Below, piece after piece: positions 15,963 to 23,144 of a stretch of DNA of 43,944 bases. Below the pieces are notes generated by a model. The model was not told where the DNA came from. It was given only the letters and a program-made list of their open reading frames with translations, and searched no databases. The translations under genes and the position numbers were made by a program. Numbering within the stretch: the stretch's first letter is position 1; every line of letters starts with the position of its first letter. The stretch comes from a virus. The stretch covers positions 1 through 43,944 of IMG/VR virus record IMGVR_UViG_3300030450_001937, one strand, 5' to 3'.

Positions 15963-16232
15963 ATGGGTTCCCGTCCCTCTGCTCCTGTAACTTATAGACC
16001 TACACCTACAGCTCCAACAATCTATCAGTCAGTTATACCTGAGAAAGATTTTCAATTGGCTAGAGATTATGTGGATGAATTGAAAGCAGAAAGAAAAGCA
16101 AAGAGAGATAGATTAGAAGCTGCAGGTTTTGGAGCAGCTGATATGCAGAAACGTCAACAGGAATATATGAAAGCTGAACAGGATATGTATAAAGCTTCTT
16201 TACCTAAGACTTCACTTGGTACTAAACCGTAA
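15963..16232 (+). CDS. Small protein with Pro/Thr-rich N-terminus and coiled coil
   Basis: 89 residues from ATG 15963; an in-frame TTG at 15951 lies in the previous gene. Residues 1-25 are Pro/Thr-rich (APVTYRPTPTAPTIYQ), followed by a long charged helix (ARDYVDELKAERKAKRDRLE). Overlaps the convergent antitoxin-like gene by 11 nt. Unknown; similar in style to other small + strand genes here. Confidence 0.72.
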   Translation: MGSRPSAPVTYRPTPTAPTIYQSVIPEKDFQLARDYVDELKAERKAKRDRLEAAGFGAADMQKRQQEYMKAEQDMYKASLPKTSLGTKP

Positions 16233-16458
16233 TCTCTTCTTTACAGTTAACAAGCCACATATCATAAGTCTCTTTTAATAAATCATAGTCTTCTATTGGT
16301 AAGATCATGACAGCTTTGTCTTCCCATACCAGACCACCTTTTTCTTTTAAATCACTAATCACTGGTGTCTTTACACAATAGTGTTCATTTTCATCGGTAA
16401 CATCATCTAAAATTCTGTCTAAATCTCTTTCAAACTGACCAAGAGTAATGACTTTCAT
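16222..16458 (-). CDS. Phd/YefM-like antitoxin domain protein (orphan)
   Basis: 78 residues. MKVITLGQFERDLDRILDDV at the start and AVMILPIEDYDLLKETYDMWL near the end follow the Phd/YefM layout: M-K-x-[IV]-[TS]-x-x-[EQ]-F-x-x-x-L-x-x-x-L-x-x-V, and a V-x-[LM]-x-x-x-x-[ED]-Y-x-x-L-x-E-T strand-helix. Between them is a 20-residue insert with VWEDK. No RelE/YoeB/Doc toxin follows; the next - strand gene is structural-type. It may counter a host toxin or act as a DNA-binding autoregulator. Moderately sure of the fold. Confidence 0.6.
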   Translation of the reverse strand: MKVITLGQFERDLDRILDDVTDENEHYCVKTPVISDLKEKGGLVWEDKAVMILPIEDYDLLKETYDMWLVNCKEEITV

Positions 16459-16496
16459 AGAAAAATTGTATATATTTTAAGACTAACAGTACAATT

Positions 16497-17174
16497 CTAT
16501 GCAGTCACTATTGATCCGAAATCAATTGTTGATTGAACAACCTCTGTAAGACTACTTCCAAAGTTTATTTGTTCATCAGCTGTTTCATTTACAAATCTCC
16601 AATCAGTTGAAAATCCAGCTAAACTTATAGAAAATTCTGTATCTTGATATCTGATATCATTTGTTATTACAAATAAATAATTACCGGGATTAAGTAACTG
16701 GGTTGGATAATCTCTTTGTAATGAATCATACTCTTCTACATCTATACTGGCTTCATTAATTAAATAACCCTCATCATTAACAGGTAATTCATTTTTAAAA
16801 TTAGCTTCTTCTACCTTGTAGAAAGCTATTAAGGTATTTCTATTTGTCTTCTGTGTATATGCAGTAGTGCTGAAGTTTTGTAGTACCTGAACTGATCTTG
16901 GTTTAAATAAAGTGAATTTATAAAAAGTTGACTGTCTGCGAGTTAATCCTCCATGAGTTCCTTTTATATCTTTAGTACTGAAGAGTTCATTAAAATCTCC
17001 AAGATCAATGGGATTATTTAAATTATCACCTATTTCTGGTGGTCTAGGGTCAGAACCAAAGTAGGAAGTAGGACCAAAAGCTACTGGACCACTACCTCCT
17101 GTTGGATATGTTTCTACTAACCCAAGGTTTACAAAACCATGATTGGTAGGAATAGTTGATAAAAATCTAGACAT
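16497..17174 (-). CDS. Beta-sandwich protein with a PPC-like domain
   Basis: 225 residues. After a Gly/Pro-rich N-terminus, the region from DLGDFNELF through STFYKFTLFKPRSVQ, TLIAFYKVE, LLNPGNYLFVITND and FSISLAGFS follows bacterial pre-peptidase C-terminal (PPC) domains: a polar 'F-x-F-x-L' strand, then 'L-x-P-G-x-Y-x-[LF]-x-[VI]'. No signal peptide. Likely a virion surface or adhesion-type domain. Overlaps the preceding gene by 8 nt. Confidence 0.65.
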   Translation of the reverse strand: MSRFLSTIPTNHGFVNLGLVETYPTGGSGPVAFGPTSYFGSDPRPPEIGDNLNNPIDLGDFNELFSTKDIKGTHGGLTRRQSTFYKFTLFKPRSVQVLQNFSTTAYTQKTNRNTLIAFYKVEEANFKNELPVNDEGYLINEASIDVEEYDSLQRDYPTQLLNPGNYLFVITNDIRYQDTEFSISLAGFSTDWRFVNETADEQINFGSSLTEVVQSTIDFGSIVTA

Positions 17175-17523
17175 CCTTGTTGTTAAGGTACTTTTCCGCT
17201 AAACCGGAGTACATACTATGAAAAGGATGATCTTCTGATTCTCTACCATCCTTTACATATAATTCTTTAATAATTTTAACACGTTCAGGATAACAACCTT
17301 CATCTTGTAGTGTCTCTATGGAGTCATAGTTGAGCTTTTCTTTTAGCTTTTGCAGTGCATTATAAGCTCTTTTTTTAGATTTATATGTTTTGGTAAATTT
17401 AATCTCACCATTTATAGCTACATGTCCCCACCAGGTTTCGTAAGGAACTATGTGTGAGAATACTGGGCTTACTCCAGCATTCTTACATATCACTTTTTTC
17501 TCGGTTGTTTCTTGCGTGGTCAT
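17167..17523 (-). CDS. Unknown protein, 118 aa
   Basis: Basic, mixed alpha/beta protein (WWGHVAINGEIKFTKTYKSKKRAYNALQKL reduced to its ends WWGHVAING and AYNALQKL). The segment with KSKKRAYNALQKL resembles an AP2-like or homing-endonuclease-associated DNA-binding helix. It sits in a leftward run directly after two HNH-type genes and overlaps the first of them by 41 nt, so it may be part of the same mobile unit. Function not established. Confidence 0.65.
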   Translation of the reverse strand: MTTQETTEKKVICKNAGVSPVFSHIVPYETWWGHVAINGEIKFTKTYKSKKRAYNALQKLKEKLNYDSIETLQDEGCYPERVKIIKELYVKDGRESEDHPFHSMYSGLAEKYLNNKDV

Positions 17524-18088
17524 AGATAGTCTTTCCTTTTCTAAGTTGTAAGTTAATTTCCCCTATCTTCTTGGGGTTTTCTAACTTTACCCCCATAATT
17601 CGTAAATGCAAGGGGTTGCAACAAGTGTAGTCACATCCTTCTTTATGAGTAATTCTCAGTGTTCCTGTGTATCCACGAGATAACCAGAAGGCTACACGAG
17701 CTGCTGAGTGGGTTTTGGCTTTATGAAAAGGACTATTTATGTAGGCAACAGTCTGGTATTTATCTTTACGTATAGCTCCAAGCCAAGGCCAGCACTCATC
17801 TTCTCCTTTGATATCAACTTTCTGCCAGAAGCTACGGAAGTAATAGAACATATCAATGTCAAAGTTTTCTATATCTACTTCACATCTACCTTTTTCTATT
17901 TCTTTCATACAATCCATACATTGATAGGCAGAACCGAAATTACCATGATGTCCTTTTTTGTTTTCTATATGCCAGAGGCAGAGTTGAGATCGTAGAGCAT
18001 CTCCCTCTTCCTCGATAAATTTTTCTATTTCTATATCTCTAACAGATTTAAGGATCTCGTTAGGAAGATTGGAATCAACTTCTTTCAT
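17483..18088 (-). CDS. HNH_3-type homing endonuclease
   Basis: 201 residues. N-terminal half with CMDCMKEIEKGRC (possible zinc knuckle). C-terminal half with FWQKVDIKGEDECWPWLGA, then AARVAFWLSRGYTG and ITHKEGCDYTCCNPLHLRIM. This is the [CW]-W-x-W-x-G ... R-x-[AW]-[FW]-x-[LM]-x-x-G ... H-x-C-x-x-x-x-C-x-NP-x-HL layout of HNH_3 homing nucleases. Overlaps its downstream and upstream neighbours by 41 and 14 nt. Confidence 0.8.
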   Translation of the reverse strand: MKEVDSNLPNEILKSVRDIEIEKFIEEEGDALRSQLCLWHIENKKGHHGNFGSAYQCMDCMKEIEKGRCEVDIENFDIDMFYYFRSFWQKVDIKGEDECWPWLGAIRKDKYQTVAYINSPFHKAKTHSAARVAFWLSRGYTGTLRITHKEGCDYTCCNPLHLRIMGVKLENPKKIGEINLQLRKGKTIYDHARNNREKSDM

Positions 18089-18590
18089 AGTTACAGATAG
18101 AACGGACTACGTTGTAATTAAGGTCAAACTCGTTTGCTAACTTTCTATATGACATAGATTTAGAGTTATTTTTGTACATCCATAAGACCTTTGTGTACTT
18201 ATTTTTATCAATATTAACCCCTTTCCTCTTCCATTTCTCTATTTTTAGATCAATATGATCTCCATAAAAGAGATGCCTTGGATTCATACAATGATAATTT
18301 TTGCAGATAGATTTTCTTATCAGCATGACTTCACCATTTTCTTCATCAGGAAAGATATTATAGATTGCTAACACTAAGGGGTTAACATTTTTACCTTTAT
18401 AGCAGGGATGGTAGGCATGAGAAGTTGTAAAAGCTTTATCAAGAACTTGGACATCACCTACATTCCAGCATTTAGAAGAACCTACCTCTGCTTCTAGTCT
18501 GCTTAGTACAGAAGCCAGTCTGTATATGTCTTTATCATTAAAGCCACTCTTCTTAAACACTCTGCGAACCTGGTCTACATGTTGCTCCAT
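18075..18590 (-). CDS. HNH-type endonuclease with C-terminal HTH
   Basis: 171 residues. The catalytic half shows SKCWNVG, then ICKNYHCMNPRHLFYGDHID: the C-x-x-x-x-C-x-NP-x-HL-x-x-G-[TD] part of HNH_3 nucleases. The C-terminal ~45 residues (YTKVLWMYKN, SYRKLANEFDLNYNVVRSI) form a helix-turn-helix of the kind homing endonucleases use to recognise their site. Tandem with the related gene at 17483. No intron is evident around it. Confidence 0.75.
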   Translation of the reverse strand: MEQHVDQVRRVFKKSGFNDKDIYRLASVLSRLEAEVGSSKCWNVGDVQVLDKAFTTSHAYHPCYKGKNVNPLVLAIYNIFPDEENGEVMLIRKSICKNYHCMNPRHLFYGDHIDLKIEKWKRKGVNIDKNKYTKVLWMYKNNSKSMSYRKLANEFDLNYNVVRSICNYERS

Positions 18591-18632
18591 AAAAATTTTT
18601 TTGAAGAGTACCTCTATTTTATGTGTGGGATG

Positions 18633-18705
18633 AGGGAGAACGCAACTAGTACTAAATAATATATACCTCTATATATTCTCTTAGAACTAACTACGGCTTC
18701 TCCCT
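18633..18705. other. Long nested stem-loop, unit 1
   Basis: In the 286-nt gene-free gap between the HNH genes and 18877, three inverted repeats nest around one centre. Outer stem: AGGGAGAA (18633-18640) with TTCTCCCT (18698-18705). Middle stem: TAGTACTAA (18647-18655) with TTAGAACTA (18681-18689), one mismatch. Inner stem: AATATATA (18658-18665) with TATATATT (18670-18677), loop CCTC. A competing partner for the left arm, CTCCCTCA, lies at 18713-18720. Candidate structured RNA or protein-binding site. Confidence 0.6.
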
Positions 18706-18751
18706 GACGCAGCTCCCTCAACCCATAATTTCTACTTCAGGGTGCTGTTTA

Positions 18752-18823
18752 AGGGAGAACACACAGTTGCCTCTACACAAAGTATAAGGGCTTGTACTGT
18801 AAAAAACAAGTTGTCTTCTCCCT
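18752..18823. other. Stem-loop unit 2, related to unit 1
   Basis: AGGGAGAAC (left, 18752-18760) and CTTCTCCCTGA (right, 18815-18825) repeat the outer arms of unit 1, at almost the same spacing (72 against 73 nt). An inner pair AGTATA/TGTACT (around 18781-18799) allows one G-U pair. The interior sequence differs from unit 1, so the outer arms are what is conserved. Confidence 0.5.
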
Positions 18824-18876
18824 GAACCTGCAAATTTGTTACTGATAAGATATAGACAAGTATTCAAGAGAAAAAT

Positions 18877-19215
18877 ATGTATGGGATAACTGGACCGATG
18901 CCAGGTGTCATCATGGGAAATCGTCAAATGCCAACTGGTACTGGTGAAGATACTGGTCATCGTAGTTTTCCATCAGCTGAAGAACTTAAAAGAAGAATGG
19001 AACAAGGAATCCCTAACATGGGAGGTTTTGATCCAGGTGATCTTATGTCAAAACCTGAAATAAAACAGGAAGAGACTAGAAATCAGGCCAACATGGTTAG
19101 TGCTCCATATGAAGAAGCAAATAGAATGGCAGCTGAAAAAACTAATCCCATGAATGCTGCATCACAAAATCCAGGTAAAGTATTTTTAATGCAATTTCTA
19201 GGTAAAAGAAAATAA
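18877..19215 (+). CDS. Met/Gly-rich small protein, unknown
   Basis: 112 residues, preceded by AAGAGAAAA. N-terminus MYGITGPMPGVIMGNRQM, then a charged, probably disordered region. First of three coupled small genes (18877, 19215, 19363) before the fibre locus. Likely late/virion-associated by position; no family recognised. Confidence 0.75.
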   Translation: MYGITGPMPGVIMGNRQMPTGTGEDTGHRSFPSAEELKRRMEQGIPNMGGFDPGDLMSKPEIKQEETRNQANMVSAPYEEANRMAAEKTNPMNAASQNPGKVFLMQFLGKRK

Positions 19216-19361
19216 TGCAAGGTTCTAGATTTGTTAGATCTATGCCACCTGTCCTCCCTTTCAGAGGACCACTGGAGCCAGATGAACCCAGTGAACCAAG
19301 AGAACCAATGCCATTAAAGGTTAGACTTCAATATTTTTTAGACCAAATAAAGGGGATTTAA
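19215..19361 (+). CDS. Proline-rich small protein, 48 aa
   Basis: ATG overlaps the previous stop (TAATG). Pro/Glu-rich middle (PLEPDEPSEPREPMP) and an amphipathic C-terminal helix (VRLQYFLDQIKGI). The next gene starts 1 nt after its stop, and its AAGGGGATT provides the ribosome binding site of that gene. Unknown function. Confidence 0.65.
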   Translation: MQGSRFVRSMPPVLPFRGPLEPDEPSEPREPMPLKVRLQYFLDQIKGI

Positions 19362-19362
19362 A

Positions 19363-19707
19363 ATGGGAGATAATGATTTTCCAGTAGCAATGAATAATCA
19401 ACCAGTAGGATATATGCAGCAGTATATGTCAGGAGACACCCAGTATGCTCAGAAAGGTGATGGTATAAAAGATTTTGCTACTAGGACTAAATATTCACAA
19501 GAAGGAGGAGGACCATTAGTGGCTCAAATTAGTTTGATGGATCGCATAAAAAATTTCTTAGGTAATTTTAATGACTTTGAGACATTTAAAAAGATAGAAG
19601 AATCTAATCAGAAGATTAAAAACAAGGCTATGGAACGTAATAGACAAAGAGAGATAGATGATTTAAACAAGAAATTAAGGATGGAACAGGGTTACGGTGG
19701 GATGTAG
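19363..19707 (+). CDS. Small protein with C-terminal coiled coil
   Basis: 114 residues, preceded by AAAGGGGA. Gln/Met/Gly-rich N-terminus (NNQPVGYMQQYMSG) and a charged C-terminal helix (residues ~65-108). Ends GYGGM. Last gene before the second copy of the 29-bp repeat and the third fibre. Unknown. Confidence 0.75.
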   Translation: MGDNDFPVAMNNQPVGYMQQYMSGDTQYAQKGDGIKDFATRTKYSQEGGGPLVAQISLMDRIKNFLGNFNDFETFKKIEESNQKIKNKAMERNRQREIDDLNKKLRMEQGYGGM

Positions 19708-19716
19708 TCCAGAGTG

Positions 19717-19745
19717 TAGTCAATTTAAAATATCTATATAAAAGA
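19717..19745 (+). repeat. 29-bp direct repeat copy B, upstream of fibre gene
   Basis: Identical to 2250-2278. It lies 20 bp before the ATG of the fibre at 19766. After the repeat the two loci diverge at once, although both soon contain GATATCT. See copy A for interpretation. Confidence 0.8.
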
Positions 19746-19765
19746 ATGATATCTAGTACCTATAA

Positions 19766-22132
19766 ATGTCTCAGACTAAAGCTCAATTATTAAATCCATT
19801 AGGTGAACTTTCATCAAGTGATGTAACAGTAAACAGTATATTGATAGGAAAAGGTGTAAACTCTGTTGCTGGTAACACTGTTCTTGGAGAAAGTGCTTTA
19901 GATGCTTCTGTTAGCGGTGGAAATAATACTGCATTAGGTCATAAAACGCTTACGTCAAACACATCAGGTAATGCCTGTGTTGCTGTCGGTTATAGAGCAT
20001 TACTTAATAATACAACTGCTGCTAATAATGTTGCTGTTGGAAATGACAGTATGAAGGATAACACAACTGGAGCATCTAATACGGCAGTGGGATCTAATGC
20101 CTTAGTGGCAAACACAACTGCTGGTAACAATACTGCTGTTGGTAGAACTGCTTTAGGTTCTAATACAACAGGAGAATTTAATGTAGCTGTAGGTGCTTTA
20201 TCTTTAGATGCTAATACCACAGCCGATAATAATACTGCTGTCGGTACTGCTGCATTAGGAGCAAATACAACTGGTCCAGACAACGTAGCCGTAGGAGCTA
20301 ATGCCTTAGATGCTAATACTACTGGAAGAATGAATGTTGGTATTGGTAAAGATGCTTTAGGATCAAATACAGAAGGCGAGTTAAATGTAGGAATAGGAAG
20401 AGAGGCATTATTAAATAACACAACAGGTGACAGTAACGTAGGAATTGGAAGAAACGCTTTATCTAATAACACAACAGCTTCTAGTAATGTAGCTGTAGGT
20501 GATAGTGCTTTAAATGCAAACACAACTGGAGCAGCAAACGTAGCTGTTGGTACAAACACTTTAGATGCTAATACTACTGGTACAAATAACGTAGCACTTG
20601 GAAATAGTAGTTTAGGTGCAAACCAAACAGGTGCGAGAAATACTGCACTTGGAGATCAAGCACTAGCAAATAATACTACAAGTAATAACACAGCCATAGG
20701 AAGTACAGCAGCAAGAGATACTACTACTGGAGAAAGAAACATAGCAATAGGAGAAGCTGCATTTAGAGTTAATACTACAGGTAGTAACAACGTAGCAATA
20801 GGACAAGCAGCTTTAATAGCGAACACTACTGCTAGTAACAATACAGGGGTTGGTTATCAGGCTTTAGCTGCAAACACAACTGGAACAGAAAACACTGCTA
20901 TTGGAAAAGGTGCTGCTGCTACTGGTACAACAAATGGCCAGTGCACCGCAGTTGGATTTGAGGCTCTAACTTTAAATACTGGTGGAGCACAAACTGCTGT
21001 GGGTGCTTTAGCTCTAAAAAGTAATACGACTGGTTCAGGCTCTGTTGCAGTTGGTTATAAAGCACTGGAAGCACAAACAACTGGACACACTAACACAGCA
21101 ATAGGAAATCAGGCTTTAAGGCAAGCTACCACAGCACAACTTAATGTTGCCGTAGGAAGTGATTGTATGGATGCTGTTACATCTGCTGCTTTCTGTGCTG
21201 CTGTTGGTAGACGTGCTTTATATAGATTAACCACAGGTGGTAATAACACTGCTATGGGTCAAGGATGTGCTCAACACGTCACAACTGGACAATTTAACAC
21301 AGCTATGGGTGGTGATGCTTTACAACAATGTACCACAGCATCTTCAAACGTAGCTATTGGTAGGGTTGCTTTAGCAGCATGTACAACTGGTGCAGGGAAC
21401 GTAGCTGTAGGAAAGGATTCAGCAGTAAGTCTTACAACTGGAGCTAATAACGTAGTGATAGGTACAGATGCTATGCAAGCTGCAACTGCGGTAAATAAGT
21501 GTGTTGTTGTTGGTGAGGGAGCTATGTTCACCCATACTGGTACTGGAGATGAACATAATGTTTATGTTGGTTATCAAGCTGGTTATTTTGGAACTACTGG
21601 ATATAGCAATACTTTTGTAGGTGGACGTGCTGGGTTAAATATTACTACAGCTAATAATTCTACATTTATTGGAAGAAATGCAGGTGGTGGACATATGAGT
21701 GGTGGTTATAATATTTGTTTAGGTATAAACTCAGCACCATCTTCAGTCAGTGTAAGTAATCAATGTACTTTAGGTGATAGTAATATAAACAATTTACGAT
21801 GTAATGATACTTCAATTAGTTCTTTGTCAGATGAGAGAGATAAAACAGAAATTATTGATTTACCAATAGGATTAGACTTTATAAATGGCTTAAAACCTAG
21901 AAAGTTTAAATGGGCAACAAGAGATGGCAACATAAAAGATGGTAAATACAGAGCAGGTTTCATAGCACAGGAGCTTCAGACTTTAGAATCTTCAACTTCT
22001 GTTGATTATCTTGATTTAGTTTTAGATGACAACCCAGATAAATTAGAAGCTACAGAAGGTCATTTATTACCTGTGATTATAAAAGCAATACAAGAATTAT
22101 CTGCAGAAGTAAATGCTTTGAAGGCTGCATAA
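19766..22132 (+). CDS. Tail fibre with NTAVG repeats and S74 chaperone (third paralogue)
   Basis: 788 residues. The N-terminus is only ~25 residues (MSQTKAQLLNPLGELSS) before the same GKG-x-NSVAGNTVLGESALDASVSGG block seen in the fibre at 2294. It lacks the long attachment domain of that paralogue and may attach differently. About 33 repeats of ~17 residues follow. The S74 chaperone has SSLSDERDK near residue 688, GFIAQELQ and a C-terminal coiled coil. It is followed by the 92-aa fibre-associated protein. Confidence 0.95.
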   Translation: MSQTKAQLLNPLGELSSSDVTVNSILIGKGVNSVAGNTVLGESALDASVSGGNNTALGHKTLTSNTSGNACVAVGYRALLNNTTAANNVAVGNDSMKDNTTGASNTAVGSNALVANTTAGNNTAVGRTALGSNTTGEFNVAVGALSLDANTTADNNTAVGTAALGANTTGPDNVAVGANALDANTTGRMNVGIGKDALGSNTEGELNVGIGREALLNNTTGDSNVGIGRNALSNNTTASSNVAVGDSALNANTTGAANVAVGTNTLDANTTGTNNVALGNSSLGANQTGARNTALGDQALANNTTSNNTAIGSTAARDTTTGERNIAIGEAAFRVNTTGSNNVAIGQAALIANTTASNNTGVGYQALAANTTGTENTAIGKGAAATGTTNGQCTAVGFEALTLNTGGAQTAVGALALKSNTTGSGSVAVGYKALEAQTTGHTNTAIGNQALRQATTAQLNVAVGSDCMDAVTSAAFCAAVGRRALYRLTTGGNNTAMGQGCAQHVTTGQFNTAMGGDALQQCTTASSNVAIGRVALAACTTGAGNVAVGKDSAVSLTTGANNVVIGTDAMQAATAVNKCVVVGEGAMFTHTGTGDEHNVYVGYQAGYFGTTGYSNTFVGGRAGLNITTANNSTFIGRNAGGGHMSGGYNICLGINSAPSSVSVSNQCTLGDSNINNLRCNDTSISSLSDERDKTEIIDLPIGLDFINGLKPRKFKWATRDGNIKDGKYRAGFIAQELQTLESSTSVDYLDLVLDDNPDKLEATEGHLLPVIIKAIQELSAEVNALKAA

Positions 22133-22171
22133 ATTGCTGTTATAATTTAAATAAATAAAAATTTTTAAGAA

Positions 22172-22450
22172 ATGGAAGAAAAGACAGCCGACGAAATTGC
22201 AGCGATTTTTTCAGCTGCCGGTGACAGTGTGACATTAATTAATGCTGATGCTAATTTTGCTGCTTATGTTACAAGAACAGAATCTACAGACACTGAAGCT
22301 GAGTGGAAAGAAATGATTACAAGAAATGTAGATCATTTAGAGATTATTAAGGCTTACAAAAAACAAGATGAAACAACTTCTATTTGGACAACAGAAGATT
22401 TTACAGATATAGATGCTGCTATAACTAAAGGAAAAGCATTAGTTGCTTGA
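22172..22450 (+). CDS. Fibre-associated small protein B (92 aa)
   Basis: Paralogue of 1945-2220, aligned end to end with one single-residue gap. Conserved blocks: AGDSVTLIN, FAAYVTRT, RNVDHLEIIK, SIWTTEDFTDIDAAI. It starts 39 nt after the fibre stop, behind TTTTTAAGAA. The repeated fibre + small-protein order supports a functional pair. No named family. Confidence 0.85.
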   Translation: MEEKTADEIAAIFSAAGDSVTLINADANFAAYVTRTESTDTEAEWKEMITRNVDHLEIIKAYKKQDETTSIWTTEDFTDIDAAITKGKALVA

Positions 22451-22470
22451 TCAATTATATAAACTAGATA

Positions 22471-22495
22471 AAGTAAGATAAATAGCTTCTTACTT
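22471..22495 (+). promoter_or_regulatory. Hairpin immediately before the psbN start
   Basis: AAGTAAG (22471-22477) pairs with CTTACTT (22489-22495) across an 11-nt loop. The stem ends two nt before the psbN ATG, in the place of a Shine-Dalgarno, and no other ribosome site is visible. Could control translation of psbN. By-eye folding only. Confidence 0.4.
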
Positions 22496-22497
22496 AC

Positions 22498-22728
22498 ATG
22501 CAGATAGTAAATTTTTTTCTATCTAGACCTTCTGTATATACATTACCTGGTACTTGGGAGAAACAACCATTAATTAAACATGGTAATTATCCTGGACTTC
22601 CACCAGAGGGTCAAATAGTTGTTATCATCTTGGCATTACTCTTATTTATTACAGGTTATGGTCTGTATACAGCATTCGGACCACCTAATAAGAATCTAAC
22701 TGATCCTTGGGATGACCACGACGATTAA
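22498..22728 (+). CDS. psbN: Photosystem II protein PsbN homologue with N-terminal extension
   Basis: 76 residues. The C-terminal ~42 residues match PsbN: a hydrophobic helix (IVVIILALLLFITGYGLYTAFG) quoted by its ends IVVII and LYTAFG, then PPNKNLTDPWDDHDD. Host PsbN proteins end in the same way (YTAFGPPS-x-x-L-x-DP-[FW]-[DE]-[DE]-H-x-D). PsbN is a small thylakoid protein needed for assembly and repair of photosystem II. Host PsbN is only ~43-46 aa; here ~34 extra residues (MQIVNFFLSRPSVYTLPG, then NYPGLPPEG) precede the helix. Last gene of the + block, closed by a strong terminator. Confidence 0.9.
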   Translation: MQIVNFFLSRPSVYTLPGTWEKQPLIKHGNYPGLPPEGQIVVIILALLLFITGYGLYTAFGPPNKNLTDPWDDHDD

Positions 22729-22745
22729 AAAAATCATAAAATTTA

Positions 22746-22777
22746 TCACTATTCTTTCAGGAGTGGTGACTTTTTTT
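22746..22777 (+). terminator. Rho-independent terminator after psbN
   Basis: Stem TCACTATTC (22746-22754) with GAGTGGTGA (22761-22769), two G-U pairs, loop TTTCAG, then C and seven T. It ends rightward transcription before the convergent - strand Hli operon. Confidence 0.75.
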
Positions 22778-22792
22778 GAAATTTTTTCAATT

Positions 22793-22894
22793 TTATACAT
22801 CTAATAGACCATTCATTCCTGCGATTGTTCCTATAGCAATGAAGAAAATAAATTCAATTAATGGATAGTATGGGCTGTGAAGTATTCTTTTCAT
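22793..22894 (-). CDS. Micro membrane protein, 33 aa (last gene of Hli operon)
   Basis: Starts in an ATGA overlap with the previous gene. MKRILHSPYYPLIEF, then the hydrophobic stretch IFFIAIGTIAG and a short polar end. One TM helix. Size and form are like the small photosystem or cytochrome b6f subunits, but no specific subunit is matched. Confidence 0.55.
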   Translation of the reverse strand: MKRILHSPYYPLIEFIFFIAIGTIAGMNGLLDV

Positions 22895-22965
22895 GCGAGT
22901 ACCATCGACCCTATTCCAGTAATAAGGTAAGCTGCTATAAAAATAGTAAAAAGTAAATAATTCAT
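22891..22965 (-). CDS. Micro membrane protein, 24 aa
   Basis: ATG within a TGATG overlap, preceded by AAGGAGCC. The product is almost entirely one hydrophobic helix (MNYLLFTIFIAAYLITG, then IGSMVLA). It overlaps the next gene by ATGA. Its strong ribosome binding site and coupling argue that it is translated. Function unknown. Confidence 0.5.
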   Translation of the reverse strand: MNYLLFTIFIAAYLITGIGSMVLA

Positions 22966-23144
22966 CAGGCTCCTTGATAAACAGGGGTCATAACACCACC
23001 ACCTCCATCCTGATCATCATCATTATCATCATCATTGATGGCACGTAATGTTAGTTCTAAAAGAACAACAAAACCTATGGGGTAAAAACACCATAGGATT
23101 GCTTGAAAAGGTGTGATGTCATTCATTAATGACAGTTCAGGCAT
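22965..23144 (-). CDS. Small membrane protein with Asp-rich tail, 59 aa
   Basis: Starts in TAATG at the end of the hli gene. N-terminus MPELSLMNDITPFQA, TM helix (ILWCFYPIGFVVLLEL), then an unusual run of Asp with Gly (INDDDNDDDQDGGGG). Third gene of the Hli operon, which suggests a role in the thylakoid together with Hli proteins. No named family. Confidence 0.65.
   Translation of the reverse strand: MPELSLMNDITPFQAILWCFYPIGFVVLLELTLRAINDDDNDDDQDGGGGVMTPVYQGA

Noticed and set aside
22721-23140. A search for a photosystem II psbA or psbD gene near psbN and hli
   Set aside because: No such reading frame is present in the window.
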